Source of the DNA: Natronosporangium hydrolyticum
GTDB taxonomy: Bacteria; Actinomycetota; Actinomycetes; Mycobacteriales; Micromonosporaceae
Direction of reading: 5' to 3'
NCBI RefSeq assembly: GCF_016925615.1
Contig: NZ_CP070499.1
Location: 2,294,001-2,358,000 of the forward strand
Length of the DNA stretch: 64,000 bases
The position numbers and the translations under genes are program-made. The first letter of the stretch is position 1, and every line of letters begins with the position of its first letter. Of this stretch, positions 44,515-54,151 are shown piece after piece. The notes below the pieces were generated by a model. It was not told where the DNA came from, did no database searches, and saw only the letters and a program-made list of their open reading frames with translations.

Positions 44515-44516
44515 AG

Positions 44517-45854
44517 TCACCGTCCTCCTTCTGGTTGCTCCGTGGTGGCGACGCGCCACACCGGGCCGTCCGGATAGGAGTGTTCGGCGACCGACCGCTC
44601 CGTGAGTCGGCCGCCCATCCCGGGGGCGGTGGGCGCCTGGTATCGCCCGGCCACGATGCGTACCGGGTCGGTGAAGTGTTCGTGGAGGTGGTCGACGTAC
44701 TCGATGGCTCGGTCCTGCATGGACCCGGAGATCGCCACGAAGTCCGCCATCGCCAGGTGCTGCACCAGCTCGCAGAGACCGACCCCGCCGGCGTGCGGGT
44801 AGACCGGGACGCCGAACTTGTGGGCCAGCAGCAGGATCGCCAGGTTCTCGTCGACGCCGCCGACCCGGGTGGCGTCGATCTGGATCAGATCGACCGCCTC
44901 GGCCTGCAACAGCTGTTTGAAGACGATCCGGTTCTGGGTGTGCTCGCCGGTGGAGATGGGAACCTGGACGCCGCGCCGGATAGCGGCGTGCCCGAGGATG
45001 TCGTCCGGGCTGGTGGGCTCCTCGGCCCAGGCCAGGTCGAAGCCGGCCAGGGCGGTCAACCAGTCGACGGCTTCGGCCACATCCCACCGTTGGTTTGCGT
45101 CCACCGCCAGCCGCACCTCAGGTCCGACCGTCGCCCGCGCCACCCGCAGCCGTCGTAGGTCTTCGTCGACCGCGCGCCCCACCTTGAGTTTGATGGTGCG
45201 GTAGCCGTCCGCGACGGCGCTTCGGCACAGCGCGGCCAGCTTGTCGTCGGAGTAGCCCAGCCACCCGGGTGAGGTGGTGTACGCCGGGTAGCCGCGCTCG
45301 GCCAACTCGGCTCGCCGGGCGTCCCGGCTGGCCAGGTTGGCGGTCAGTATCGCCCGGGCCTCGTCGGGGGTGAGCGCGTCGGTGAGGTAACGCCAGTCGA
45401 TGCACGCCACGATCTCGTCTGGGGTCAGGTCGGAGATGAACCGCCACAGTGGTTTGCCGGCGCGCCGGGCGGCCAGGTCCCAGGCGGCGTTGACCACGCC
45501 GCCGATCGCCATGTGCATGACGCCTTTCTCGGGGCCGAGCCAGCGCAGCTGCGAGTCGCCGGTGAGCCGGCGGGCGAACCCGCCGAGGTCGGCGCAGAGC
45601 TCGTCGAGGTCGGTGCCGACCACGTGGTCGCGGAGCGCGTCGACGGCTGCGGTCTGGACGTCGTTGCCGCGGCCGATGGTGAACACCAGCCCGTACCCGC
45701 CCAGTGGTTCACCATCCGATGTCGACTCGTCGGTCCGCAGCACGACGTACGCGGCGGAGTAGTCCGGGTCCGGGTTCATCGCGTCGGAGCCGTCGAGCTG
45801 CCGGGAGGTGGGGAATCTGAGGTCGTGGGTGTCGAGCGCCTTGATCGTCGCCAT
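44517..45854 (-). CDS. L-fuconate dehydratase (enolase superfamily)
   Basis: A 445-residue enolase-superfamily enzyme that dehydrates L-fuconate to 2-keto-3-deoxy-L-fuconate in oxidative fucose catabolism. The capping domain starts [30 protein letters not shown], a pattern specific to fuconate dehydratases. The barrel holds the base in [13 protein letters not shown], and metal ligands in [20 protein letters not shown] and [10 protein letters not shown]. The histidine of [18 protein letters not shown] completes the site. It lies between the M81 peptidase and the mutarotase genes with 8-base or smaller gaps, so it is one operon with them. Confidence 0.92.
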   Translation of the reverse strand: MATIKALDTHDLRFPTSRQLDGSDAMNPDPDYSAAYVVLRTDESTSDGEPLGGYGLVFTIGRGNDVQTAAVDALRDHVVGTDLDELCADLGGFARRLTGDSQLRWLGPEKGVMHMAIGGVVNAAWDLAARRAGKPLWRFISDLTPDEIVACIDWRYLTDALTPDEARAILTANLASRDARRAELAERGYPAYTTSPGWLGYSDDKLAALCRSAVADGYRTIKLKVGRAVDEDLRRLRVARATVGPEVRLAVDANQRWDVAEAVDWLTALAGFDLAWAEEPTSPDDILGHAAIRRGVQVPISTGEHTQNRIVFKQLLQAEAVDLIQIDATRVGGVDENLAILLLAHKFGVPVYPHAGGVGLCELVQHLAMADFVAISGSMQDRAIEYVDHLHEHFTDPVRIVAGRYQAPTAPGMGGRLTERSVAEHSYPDGPVWRVATTEQPEGGR

Positions 45855-45862
45855 TGGCCGGC

Positions 45863-47386
45863 CTACCTTTCCTGGCTGGGGACGAGGCCGGGGGTGCGGC
45901 GGTCGCGCGGCGGCACCACTACGGCGGTCAGGTCCGGGTCGGGCATGTCCGGGTCGAACGGGAACATCGGCCGTTGGATGTCGTTGTGCCCCAGGCGCAG
46001 CAGGTCCTGGTCCACCCCGCCCGGGGTCAGCAGCAGCCGCCAGTCCGCCGCCAACTCGTACAGGTACGGCTCAAGGTAGCCGATCTTTACGACCACGATG
46101 TCGGCCTGCGCCGGGTCGATGCCGGTGTGGGAGAAGTCCTCCGCCGTGTGGTACGGCTTGCGCCGCTCGGTGACGATCACGCGCAGCCCACCGACGGCGA
46201 CGACCGCGACCGTCCCGGCCACCGGGTCGGTGGTCGAGACGTGTGCGACCGTGCCGGTCAGCGTCACTGGTCCCTGGTGCCGGTCGTCGACCCGGGCCCC
46301 GACGGTGATCGACACGTCAGCGGCCACGCCGGCCGCCGCCGCGGCCCGGGCGCCGGCGGCGTCGGGGATGGCGGCGTAGACCCCGGTGAGCTCGCCGGTG
46401 GCGAACGCGGGGTGTGCCAACAGCCGGGCGAGGGTCCAGGTGACGTCCGCGGCGCCGCCGGCGGTCGGGTTGTCGCCGGAGTCGGAGAGGACGAACGGGC
46501 GGGCCGGGCTGGCGAGCGCTTCGGCCAGGCATTCGTCGAGCGTTCCGGCCGGCGCGACGAAACTGAACTCGGCCCGAGCCTGCCAGTACGCGCGGGCCAG
46601 CCGCTCCGCCTGCTGGCTGGCCAACTCCGGGTCGTCGCCGGTCACGACGACGGCGGCTCGGCAGCGCGGCTCATCCGCCCAGGCGTACCCGACCCAGATC
46701 GCGGCGTCGAGCACTCCGTCGAGCGCCTCGACCTTCGGCACCTCGGCGTAGATGCGGCTGGCCGGCTCGACTCGGGTCGAGGTCTTCTCGCCGGGCAGCA
46801 GCACCGGGACCGGCACCCACGCCTGGTGTGGCCGCCGGCCGGAGTCGAGGCGGTCGAGTAGGTTGCGAACGCTGCGTTCGCGGGACTCCATCGCGTCTTC
46901 GTGGGGCGCCATCCGGTAGCAGGTGATCAGGTCGACCGCGTCGAGCAGCTGCCGGGTGACGTTGCCGTGCAGGTCCATCGAGGCCGAGACCATCGCCGTC
47001 GGGCCGACCACCTCGCGTACCCGGGTGGCCAGGCCGCCTTCGGCGTCGGTCTGTGCTTCGACCGACATGGCGCCGTGGATGTCGAAGAAAACGCCGTCGA
47101 ATGGGCCGTGGGCCGCGAGCAGGTCGAGGGTCGCCCGCTCCAGCTGCTGGTAGGTCTCGGCCCGGACGGCGCCGCCGGGGATCGACCGGGCCTGCATCAG
47201 CGGCACCCACTCGGCGCGTTCCCGTAGCGGCTGCCCGGGTGTGAGGAACGGGTAGTAATCGAGCAGCTCCGTGCCGCGCCGTACGACGAAGTCTGCCAGG
47301 CCGGCCCGGTGCGGGGAGAAGGTCGAGGACTCGATCGCGATACCGACGATGGCGACGCGGGGGAGCGGGGTGGCACGGCTACTCAT
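45863..47386 (-). CDS. M81 family metallopeptidase (MlrC-like)
   Basis: A 507-residue protein of the MlrC family, named after a protein of microcystin breakdown. It has the start [42 protein letters not shown] with metal-binding D and [40 protein letters not shown], and [20 protein letters not shown]. Members are found beside many sugar and peptide catabolic genes and their real substrates are mostly unknown. ATG 47386 overlaps the stop of the ROK repressor gene (ATGA). Its presence in a fucose operon suggests action on a fucose-linked amide or on a ring-opened intermediate; this is speculation. Confidence 0.85.
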   Translation of the reverse strand: MSSRATPLPRVAIVGIAIESSTFSPHRAGLADFVVRRGTELLDYYPFLTPGQPLRERAEWVPLMQARSIPGGAVRAETYQQLERATLDLLAAHGPFDGVFFDIHGAMSVEAQTDAEGGLATRVREVVGPTAMVSASMDLHGNVTRQLLDAVDLITCYRMAPHEDAMESRERSVRNLLDRLDSGRRPHQAWVPVPVLLPGEKTSTRVEPASRIYAEVPKVEALDGVLDAAIWVGYAWADEPRCRAAVVVTGDDPELASQQAERLARAYWQARAEFSFVAPAGTLDECLAEALASPARPFVLSDSGDNPTAGGAADVTWTLARLLAHPAFATGELTGVYAAIPDAAGARAAAAAGVAADVSITVGARVDDRHQGPVTLTGTVAHVSTTDPVAGTVAVVAVGGLRVIVTERRKPYHTAEDFSHTGIDPAQADIVVVKIGYLEPYLYELAADWRLLLTPGGVDQDLLRLGHNDIQRPMFPFDPDMPDPDLTAVVVPPRDRRTPGLVPSQER

Positions 47387-48564
47387 GGGGTCCTTTCGGC
47401 TGCGCTGTCGGCGAAGGCGGCGGTGAGGGCGAGTCGACCGGCGCCGATGACGCCGGCGTCGGCCCCGGTGCGGGTGGGTTCGATGACCAGGTCGCGGGTG
47501 GCCAGCGGGTGGCACCCCTCGTAGAGCTGGCTGCGGACGGCCGCCACAAAAGGCTCGAGTGTGGACAGTGCCCCGCCGAGGTAGACCGCGCCGGGGTTGA
47601 CGAAGTTGACGACCGTGCTCAGGACTTCGCCGAGGTGCCTGCCGGCGGAGCGGACCAGGCTCATCGCCTGGGCGTGACCTTGGCCTGCGACCGTCACCAG
47701 CTCCGGGGTGCCGGAGACCGCCACCCCGCGTTCTCGCAGTAGCCGGATGATTCCGGCGGCGCTGGCCACGGTCTCCAGGCAGCCGAGGTTCCCGCAGGAG
47801 CACGGGGTGTCGCCGGCGCTGGCGACCCGGGTGTGGGTGATGTCGCCGGCGTTGGAGGTGGAGCCGCGGTAGATGCGACCGTCGACGATGAGGCCGGAGC
47901 CGATGGCGCTGCCGGCCTTGACCGTCACCGAGTCGAAGCCGTGTTCGGCGCGTTCGTAGTGTTCGCCGAGGGCCATGGCGTTGACGTCGTTCTCCACCAC
48001 GGTCGGCACGTCGAGCTGCTTCTCCAGCCAGTCGCCCACCGGGTAGCCGTTCCAGGTGGCCAGCCGGGAGGCTTGCACGACGGTACGCGCCTGCGCGTCG
48101 ACCGGTGCCGCGAGCGCGACCGCCACGGCCCGCAGGTCGCCGGGTACGTCGACACCTAGCTCACTCATGGTGCTGGCTAAGCTGCGTAGCGTGGGTTCGG
48201 GGCCGGCGGTGGCGTCGACCGTGAGGTTGGCGCTGCGGTCGAGCCGGCCGGTGAGTCCGATGATCCCGACCCGGGCGTGATGGCTGCCGATCTCTGCCAC
48301 GCCGACATAGCCGCCGTGGTCGTGCAGTCGCAGCGTTCGCGGCGGCCGGCCGCCGCGCGAAACCCCGTGGCTGTGTTCGTAGAGCACGCCCGCGTCGACC
48401 AACTCCTGGACGCGTAGTGACACGGTCGAGGGGGAGATGGCGAGCGTGCGCGCCAGGTCGGCGCGCGAGGTCGCGGCTCCGGTGGAGACGAGCTCCACGA
48501 TGCGGTGCGTCACCACCGGCGATACTTCCTTCGATCTCGAACTAATGGCACCCAGTGTTGCCAC
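47383..48564 (-). CDS. ROK family transcriptional repressor
   Basis: A 393-residue regulator with an N-terminal winged helix (HRIVELVSTGAATSRADLAR then TLAISPSTVSLRVQELVDAG) and a ROK sugar-binding domain. The zinc site is intact: CSCGNLGCLE. GVAEIGSHHARVGIIGL and VENDVNAMALGEHYER are the ROK motifs, although the phosphate-binding DxGxTK pattern is degenerate, as usual in NagC/XylR-type repressors that no longer phosphorylate sugars. It heads the minus-strand operon and faces the fucosidase/ABC operon across 186 bases. It is the likely local repressor of both, relieved by a fucose-related sugar. Confidence 0.9.
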   Translation of the reverse strand: MATLGAISSRSKEVSPVVTHRIVELVSTGAATSRADLARTLAISPSTVSLRVQELVDAGVLYEHSHGVSRGGRPPRTLRLHDHGGYVGVAEIGSHHARVGIIGLTGRLDRSANLTVDATAGPEPTLRSLASTMSELGVDVPGDLRAVAVALAAPVDAQARTVVQASRLATWNGYPVGDWLEKQLDVPTVVENDVNAMALGEHYERAEHGFDSVTVKAGSAIGSGLIVDGRIYRGSTSNAGDITHTRVASAGDTPCSCGNLGCLETVASAAGIIRLLRERGVAVSGTPELVTVAGQGHAQAMSLVRSAGRHLGEVLSTVVNFVNPGAVYLGGALSTLEPFVAAVRSQLYEGCHPLATRDLVIEPTRTGADAGVIGAGRLALTAAFADSAAERTP

Positions 48565-48750
48565 CTCATTACTCGCCGCTCCAATCCTGGATCTCGCATC
48601 TTTTCCCTGGCCAAGCCTTCCCTGCCGGCCGTGGGAACCCTATAGTGGCAGTGCCTTGGTTATGACAGTACCGTCGGAACTTCGTCCAGTCCAGAACTAA
48701 GTCTCCACTTTCGGCGCCGCGGCGGCGAGGCAGGGGAGGAGAGCATCACT

Positions 48751-50022
48751 GTGTCACAGCAGGCCGGGTGGTTTACCCATGATCGGTTCGGGCTATTTGT
48801 CCACTTCGGGCTCTATAGTCCGCTGGCGCGGCACGAGTGGGTGATGACCCGCGAGCAGACCCCGCCGGAGGAGTACGAGCAGCACGCCCCGTTCTTCGAC
48901 CCGGACCGGTTCGACCCGCGCGCGATCGCGCGGGCCGCCAAGGACGCGGGCATGCGCTACGTCGTCCTCACCGCCAAACACCACGAGGGCTTCGCGCTGT
49001 GGGACACCGCGCTGTCGGAGTACAACGCCACCAAGGTGACCGGCCGGGACCTGGTCCGCGAATTCGTCGACGCGGTCCGCGCCGAAGGCCTGCGGGTGGG
49101 CCTCTACTTCTCGCTCATCGACTGGCACCACCCCGACTTCACGATCGACTACCACCATCCGCTGCGTAACCTGCCGGACGCCCGGGAACGCAACCAGCAC
49201 CGCGACATGGCCCGCTACCGGGAATTCCTCCACGGCCAGGTGGGCGAGCTGCTGACCGGCTACGGGAAACTGGACTACCTCTTCTACGACTTCACCTACT
49301 CTGAACCCCGGGACGGTTGGGAGGGGAAGGGGCCGCAGGACTGGGACGCCGAGCGGCTGCTCGCGATGACCCGCGAGCTCCAGCCCGGCATCGTCGTGAA
49401 CGACCGGCTCGGGATCCCCGCCGACCTGGTCACCCCCGAGCAGTACCAGCCGGACGCGCCGATGCGCCGCGACGGCCGGGACGTGGTGTGGGAAGCGTGC
49501 CAGACGCTCAACGGCTCCTGGGGCTACGACCGGGACAATCTGGACTTCAAGTCCCCGGACCTGCTGGTGCGGATGCTGGTCGACACCGTCGCCAAGGACG
49601 GCAACATGCTCCTCAACGTCGGGCCCGACGGTCGTGGCGCACTCACCCCACGTGACCAGGAGAGCTTGGCGGCGATCGGCCGGTGGATGGAGCTGCACGG
49701 TCGCTCGGTGGTCGGTGCCGGCGCCGCCGGCCTGCCCGCGCCGCCCGGCACCGTGCTCACCCGCCGCGGCGACCGGCTCTACCTGCACCTCCTGGTCTGG
49801 CCGTTCGGCCACCTGCACCTGCCCGAGCTGGCCCACCGGGTGCGCTTCGCCCGGTTCCTCCACGACGGCTCCGAGGTTCGTCGCAGCCAGATCGACCCTG
49901 GCCAGCAGGCATGGAACACCGTGCCGGGCGGACAGCCGCCGGGCACCCTCACCCTCCACCTGCCCACCGCGCGACCCGCGGTCGAGGTACCCGTCATCGA
50001 GCTCGTGCTGACCGACGAGTGA
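48751..50022 (+). CDS. GH29 alpha-L-fucosidase
   Basis: A 423-residue family 29 glycoside hydrolase that releases L-fucose from fucosides. Family motifs are FTHDRFGLFVHFGLYSPLAR, RYVVLTAKHHEGFALWDTAL, VGLYFSLIDWHHPDF, and LDYLFYDFTYSEP, where D180 is the expected nucleophile. DGNMLLNVGPDGRG closes the barrel. There is no signal peptide, so it acts in the cytoplasm on imported oligosaccharides. GTG 48751 has GGGGAGGAG upstream. A possible -10 hexamer, TATAGT, lies at 48641-48646. It is followed by the importer genes. Confidence 0.92.
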   Translation: MSQQAGWFTHDRFGLFVHFGLYSPLARHEWVMTREQTPPEEYEQHAPFFDPDRFDPRAIARAAKDAGMRYVVLTAKHHEGFALWDTALSEYNATKVTGRDLVREFVDAVRAEGLRVGLYFSLIDWHHPDFTIDYHHPLRNLPDARERNQHRDMARYREFLHGQVGELLTGYGKLDYLFYDFTYSEPRDGWEGKGPQDWDAERLLAMTRELQPGIVVNDRLGIPADLVTPEQYQPDAPMRRDGRDVVWEACQTLNGSWGYDRDNLDFKSPDLLVRMLVDTVAKDGNMLLNVGPDGRGALTPRDQESLAAIGRWMELHGRSVVGAGAAGLPAPPGTVLTRRGDRLYLHLLVWPFGHLHLPELAHRVRFARFLHDGSEVRRSQIDPGQQAWNTVPGGQPPGTLTLHLPTARPAVEVPVIELVLTDE

Positions 50023-50086
50023 CTCGCCCGGGTCGCAACCCCGAGACAGCACCCAACCCCAACCCAGAGTGAGGAAGAAAATAGAG

Positions 50087-51331
50087 ATGAGAAACAGAAC
50101 GCGAACCGCGGTGGCGGCCGCTGCCGGCGCCGCGCTGCTCCTGGCCGCCGGCTGTGGCGACAGCGGCGGGGACGGCGACGGCACGGTGGTCTTCGACATG
50201 TGGGCCGGCGGCGACGACGAGGTCGACGCCCTGCGCGCCCAGGTCGAGATCGCCGAGGAAGAGACCGGGGTCGAGATCAGATTACGGACCTCGCCGTGGA
50301 ACGATTTCTTCACCCAGCTGACCACGCGCGCATCCTCCGGTGAGATGGCCTGTCTCACCGGGATGAACGGCCAGCGGCTCGGCGACTACGCCGACGCCTT
50401 CCTGCCGCTGGGCGAGGAAGAGTTGGCCACCGCGGGGATCGACCCGGCCGACTTCACCGAGGGCTCGCTGGACATCATGAGCCACGAAGGAAACCTCTAC
50501 GGCATTCCGTACGACGTGGCGACCATGATCGTCTACTACAACAAGGACATGCTCGACGAGGCCGGGGTGCCCGAACCAGCTGCCGGCTGGACCTTCGACG
50601 ACTTCGAGGACACCATCGCTGGCGCGACCACCGACGCCCAGCCGGGCTTCGGCGTCGGCATGGCCGAGTTCCAGTGGATGTCGTTGCCGATCGCGAGGTC
50701 GGGAGTCCAGCCGGTGACCGAGGACCGGCAGCTCGACCTGACCAACCCGGCGTTCGTCGAGGCGAGCGAGTGGTACTTCGGCCTGGTCGACGAGGGCTAC
50801 GCGGCCGTGCCAGGGTCGGCTTCGGACACCGGATGGGGCGAGGAGCAGTACCAGAACGCCAACACCGCCGTGGCGCTGGACGGCACCTGGAACGCGGTGA
50901 CGTACCTGAACAACGACGCCGGCTTCCGCGCCGGCATGGTCGAGCTGCCGAGCCAGGGCGGCGAGCGGCTCGGCCTGGTCCTCGGCTCCGGCTACGGGAT
51001 CAGCGCTGACTGCGACGACCCGGAGACCGCGCTGCAGGTGCTCGGTGCGCTGGTGGGGGAGGCCGCGCAGGATGAGGTCGCCTCGTCCGGGCGTTCCTAC
51101 CCGGCCCGCAGTTCCTCCCAGCCGCTCTACTTCGAGGCGCTCGACGACGAGATCCGCGACGAGGTCGAGGCCGCCTTCGAGGCTGCCTTCACCGACCTGG
51201 AAGGGCAGTACTCCACCGACAACTGGACCCAGATCAACGAGGCGATCCAGCCGAACCTGATCTCCGTCTACGCAGGCCAGATGACCCCCGCTGAGCTGCT
51301 GGAGCAGACCCAGCAGCAGTTCGGCGGGTGA
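50087..51331 (+). CDS. Sugar ABC transporter substrate-binding lipoprotein
   Basis: A 414-residue CUT1-type solute-binding protein. The LLLAAGC lipobox places the acylated cysteine at residue 23. The mature part contains VVFDMWAGGDDEVDALRAQVE, LYGIPYDVATMIVYYNKDML, GWTFDDFEDTIAGAT, and the tail SVYAGQMTPAELLEQTQQQF. ATG 50087 is chosen because GAGGAAG precedes it; a GTG 18 bases earlier lacks a binding site. It feeds the two permease genes that follow. With the fucosidase upstream it probably binds a fucosylated oligosaccharide. No ATPase gene is present, so a shared MsiK-type ATPase encoded elsewhere is expected. Confidence 0.9.
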   Translation: MRNRTRTAVAAAAGAALLLAAGCGDSGGDGDGTVVFDMWAGGDDEVDALRAQVEIAEEETGVEIRLRTSPWNDFFTQLTTRASSGEMACLTGMNGQRLGDYADAFLPLGEEELATAGIDPADFTEGSLDIMSHEGNLYGIPYDVATMIVYYNKDMLDEAGVPEPAAGWTFDDFEDTIAGATTDAQPGFGVGMAEFQWMSLPIARSGVQPVTEDRQLDLTNPAFVEASEWYFGLVDEGYAAVPGSASDTGWGEEQYQNANTAVALDGTWNAVTYLNNDAGFRAGMVELPSQGGERLGLVLGSGYGISADCDDPETALQVLGALVGEAAQDEVASSGRSYPARSSSQPLYFEALDDEIRDEVEAAFEAAFTDLEGQYSTDNWTQINEAIQPNLISVYAGQMTPAELLEQTQQQFGG

Positions 51332-52275
51332 CCGAGCGTGAGTGCGAAGCTGTGACTACGCTGACCGGCTCGACGAAACGTCGGCGCGGCGGCAATCAGC
51401 TGCGGCGGATCGAGACTCGCCAGGCGCTGGGCTTCATCAGCCCGGCCCTGGCGGGCCTCGCCCTGTTCACCGCCTTCCCCGTCGTGCTCTCGATCGCGAT
51501 GAGCTTCTACCAGTGGCCCGCCATCGGTGAGCGCGAGTTCGTCGGACTCGACAACTACGTCAACCTGTTCCAGAACCACCCCGACTTCATTCCGGCGCTG
51601 CGGAACACGATCGTCTTCACGTTGTTGTTCGTACCGCTGAACCTGGTCGTGTCGCTGACGCTCGCGCTCGCGCTGGCGCCGCGGATCCGGGGACGGGCAG
51701 CTTTCCGGGTGCTGTTCTTCCTGCCGGTGGTCACACCGATCGTGGCGAACGTGCTGATGTGGAAGATCCTGCTGCAGCCCAACGGGTTGCTCAGCGGCGC
51801 CTCCTCGTCGCTGTTCGGGGTGACCCTGCCGAACTTCCTCGCCCACCCCACCTGGGCGATGGTCATGGTGGTGGTGATGTCGGTCTGGGCCGGCATGGGC
51901 TACAACATGCTGATCTTCTCGGCAGCGCTGGAGCAGCTGCCGGAGTCGGTGCTGGAGGCGGCCCGGATCGACGGCGCCCACGGGTACCGGATGCTGCTGC
52001 GGGTGATCGTGCCGCTGATCTCCCCGGCGATCTTCTTCGCCACGGTCATGACCATGATCACTGCGATGCAGGTCTTCGCCCAACCGCAGCTGCTCACCGG
52101 CGGCGGCCCCGGCAACTCGACGATGCCGCTGGTGATGTTCATCTACAACCAGGCGTTCACGTTCCAGCAGATGGGGTTGGCTGCGGCGGCGGCGTGGATT
52201 CTGTTCGCCTTCATCATCACGCTCACGGCCGTCCAGTTCCGTGCGCAGAAGCGGTGGGTGCACTATGAGGTCTGA
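51328..52275 (+). CDS. Sugar ABC transporter permease (MalF-type)
   Basis: A 315-residue inner-membrane permease with six predicted helices, starting at ALGFISPALAGLALFTAFPVVLSIAMSFYQW. The cytoplasmic EAA loop that docks the ATPase is visible as ESVLEAARIDGAHGYRMLLRVIVPLISP. GTG 51328 overlaps the stop of the binding-protein gene (GTGA), implying coupling; GTG 51352 is an alternative that removes eight residues. It overlaps the next permease gene by 11 bases. Confidence 0.92.
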   Translation: MTERECEAVTTLTGSTKRRRGGNQLRRIETRQALGFISPALAGLALFTAFPVVLSIAMSFYQWPAIGEREFVGLDNYVNLFQNHPDFIPALRNTIVFTLLFVPLNLVVSLTLALALAPRIRGRAAFRVLFFLPVVTPIVANVLMWKILLQPNGLLSGASSSLFGVTLPNFLAHPTWAMVMVVVMSVWAGMGYNMLIFSAALEQLPESVLEAARIDGAHGYRMLLRVIVPLISPAIFFATVMTMITAMQVFAQPQLLTGGGPGNSTMPLVMFIYNQAFTFQQMGLAAAAAWILFAFIITLTAVQFRAQKRWVHYEV

Positions 52276-53173
52276 TGTGGTCGAAGCGAAAGGCGTCGGC
52301 GTGGCGCCGGTCCGGGGCGGGCACGGCGTCCCCCGGCGCGACACCGGTCGGAGCACCGCCCGTTCGGTCCTGGCCCACACCTTCGTGGTCATCGCCGCGC
52401 TCATCTTCGCCACCCCGCTGATCTGGGCGTTCTTCTCCGCGCTCAAGCCGAACCACGAGATGTTCGCTTCGCCGCCGAGCCTGTTCGCCTCCGAGGTCCG
52501 ATGGAGCAACTTTCTTGAGGTCTTCCAGTATGGACCGTTCGTCACCTACATCCGGAACTCCTTCCTGATCTCGGTGGCCGGCACCGTCCTGGTACTGGTG
52601 GTGTCGGCCTGCGCCGGGTACGCATTCGGGCGGCTCCGCTGGCGGGGGCGGGACCTGGTGTTCATCATCTTCCTCGCCACACTGATGGTGCCGCAGGAAG
52701 TCCTCGTGGTCCCGATGTACCAGCTGATGCTGTGGTTCGGCTGGGTCAACACCCCGCAGTCGCTGGTGTTGCCGTTCGCCTTCACGGCCTTCGGCACCTT
52801 CCTGATGCGCCAGTTCCTCCGCGGAATCCCCTTTGAACTTGAGGAGTCGGCGCGGGTGGACGGCGCCGGGCCGCTGCGGACGTTCCTGTTCATCATCCTG
52901 CCGTTGGCCCGGCCGGCGTTGGCGGTGCTGACCGTCTTCACCTTCATCAGCTTCTGGAACAGCTACCTGTGGCCACTGATCGTCATCTCCGACTACGGTT
53001 CACTCGGCACCCTGCCGATCGGCCTGGCGACCTTCGCCGGTCAGTTCGGCACCCGGTGGGACCTGCAGATGGCGGCGACGATTATCTCCATGATCCCGAC
53101 CACCCTGATCGTGATTCTGTTGCAGAAGCACCTGGTCAAGGGCATCTCCACCGCGGGGCTGGGCGGCCGGTGA
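52265..53173 (+). CDS. Sugar ABC transporter permease (MalG-type)
   Basis: A 302-residue permease with six predicted helices. The first is HTFVVIAALIFATPLIWAFFSALKP. The EAA loop is FELEESARVDGAGPLRTFLFIILPLARP, and the C-terminal HLVKGISTAGLGGR is the usual KGLxxGAxKG-like ending, slightly altered. ATG 52265 lies inside the end of the preceding permease gene. The pair forms the transmembrane channel of the CUT1 importer. Confidence 0.92.
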   Translation: MRSDVVEAKGVGVAPVRGGHGVPRRDTGRSTARSVLAHTFVVIAALIFATPLIWAFFSALKPNHEMFASPPSLFASEVRWSNFLEVFQYGPFVTYIRNSFLISVAGTVLVLVVSACAGYAFGRLRWRGRDLVFIIFLATLMVPQEVLVVPMYQLMLWFGWVNTPQSLVLPFAFTAFGTFLMRQFLRGIPFELEESARVDGAGPLRTFLFIILPLARPALAVLTVFTFISFWNSYLWPLIVISDYGSLGTLPIGLATFAGQFGTRWDLQMAATIISMIPTTLIVILLQKHLVKGISTAGLGGR

Positions 53174-53222
53174 GGTCACAGCGAACCGCAGCGCGTACGT
53201 GTGCCGGCGGCGGAGGTGAGCG

Positions 53223-54140
53223 GTGACGGCCGGTGTAACCGTCCTCGGTATCGACATCGGGGGGATCGGGATCAAGGTCTGCCTGCTCGACGCCGACGGG
53301 TCGGTCGTCGCCCACGACCGGATCCCCACCCCGCCGGGCGGGGAGGCGATGGTCGAGGCCGCCGCCGCGCTAGGCGAAACGCTCGCCGCCGACCAGCAAC
53401 GCCGGATCCACGCCGCCGGCGCCGGGGTCGCCGGGGTGGTCGAAGACGGCGTGGTGACGGCGGCCTCCAGTTCGTTCACCGACTGGACCGGCTACCCGGT
53501 GCGGGCCGCTCTCGAGACCCGGCTCGGGGTGCCCGCCGTCGTCATGAACGACGTCAACGCCTTCCTGGTCGGGGAGGCGACGCTCGGGGCGGTACGGGCA
53601 GAACGGGACGTCCTCGGGGTAACCCTCGGCACCGGGGTCGGCGGAGCGGTGTGGCTGGACGGCGCGCTCTACCTGGGCCGTAGCGGTGCGGCCGGCGAGA
53701 TCGGCCACATGCCCGGCTTCGGCAGCGAACCCTGCACCTGCGGACAGGCCGGCCACCTGGAGACCCTGGCCTCCGGCCGCGGCGTCGCCCGCCGTTACCT
53801 CGCGGGTGGCGGGGCGCCGCTGACCGACGGGGCCGCGGAGGTCGCCGCCCGCGCCCGGACCGGGGACGAGCTGGCCGGGCGGGTGTTCCGGGAGGCGGGC
53901 GCCGGAGTCGCCCGGGCGGCGTTGATGGTCGCCGCGGTGGTCGACGTGGTCGACGTGGTGATCGGCGGTGGCCTCGCCCAGTCGCCGGACCTGCTCCGCC
54001 CGGCGATCGAGGCGGCGGTCGCGGCGGAGCCGCCGGTCTCCGGCCGGCCGGTCCGGATCCACTTCGCCGCCCTCGGGTCGCTGGCCGCCGCGGTCGGCGC
54101 CGCCTCCCAGGCCGCGATCCCGATCCAGAGCGGCGCTTGA
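53223..54140 (+). CDS. ROK family sugar kinase
   Basis: A 305-residue ROK protein without a DNA-binding domain, so probably an enzyme that phosphorylates a sugar. The ATP motif reads GIDIGGIGIKVCLLD, with isoleucine where DIGGTxxK normally has threonine. MNDVNAFLVGEATLGA holds the catalytic aspartate, and GEIGHMPGFG the sugar-binding histidine. The zinc motif reads CTCGQAGHLE, with histidine in place of the last cysteine. GTG 53223 has GGAGG upstream. It is last in the fucoside operon; which sugar it phosphorylates is uncertain because the fucose route encoded nearby is oxidative. Confidence 0.85.
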   Translation: MTAGVTVLGIDIGGIGIKVCLLDADGSVVAHDRIPTPPGGEAMVEAAAALGETLAADQQRRIHAAGAGVAGVVEDGVVTAASSSFTDWTGYPVRAALETRLGVPAVVMNDVNAFLVGEATLGAVRAERDVLGVTLGTGVGGAVWLDGALYLGRSGAAGEIGHMPGFGSEPCTCGQAGHLETLASGRGVARRYLAGGGAPLTDGAAEVAARARTGDELAGRVFREAGAGVARAALMVAAVVDVVDVVIGGGLAQSPDLLRPAIEAAVAAEPPVSGRPVRIHFAALGSLAAAVGAASQAAIPIQSGA

Positions 54141-54151
54141 CCGGGCGACCG

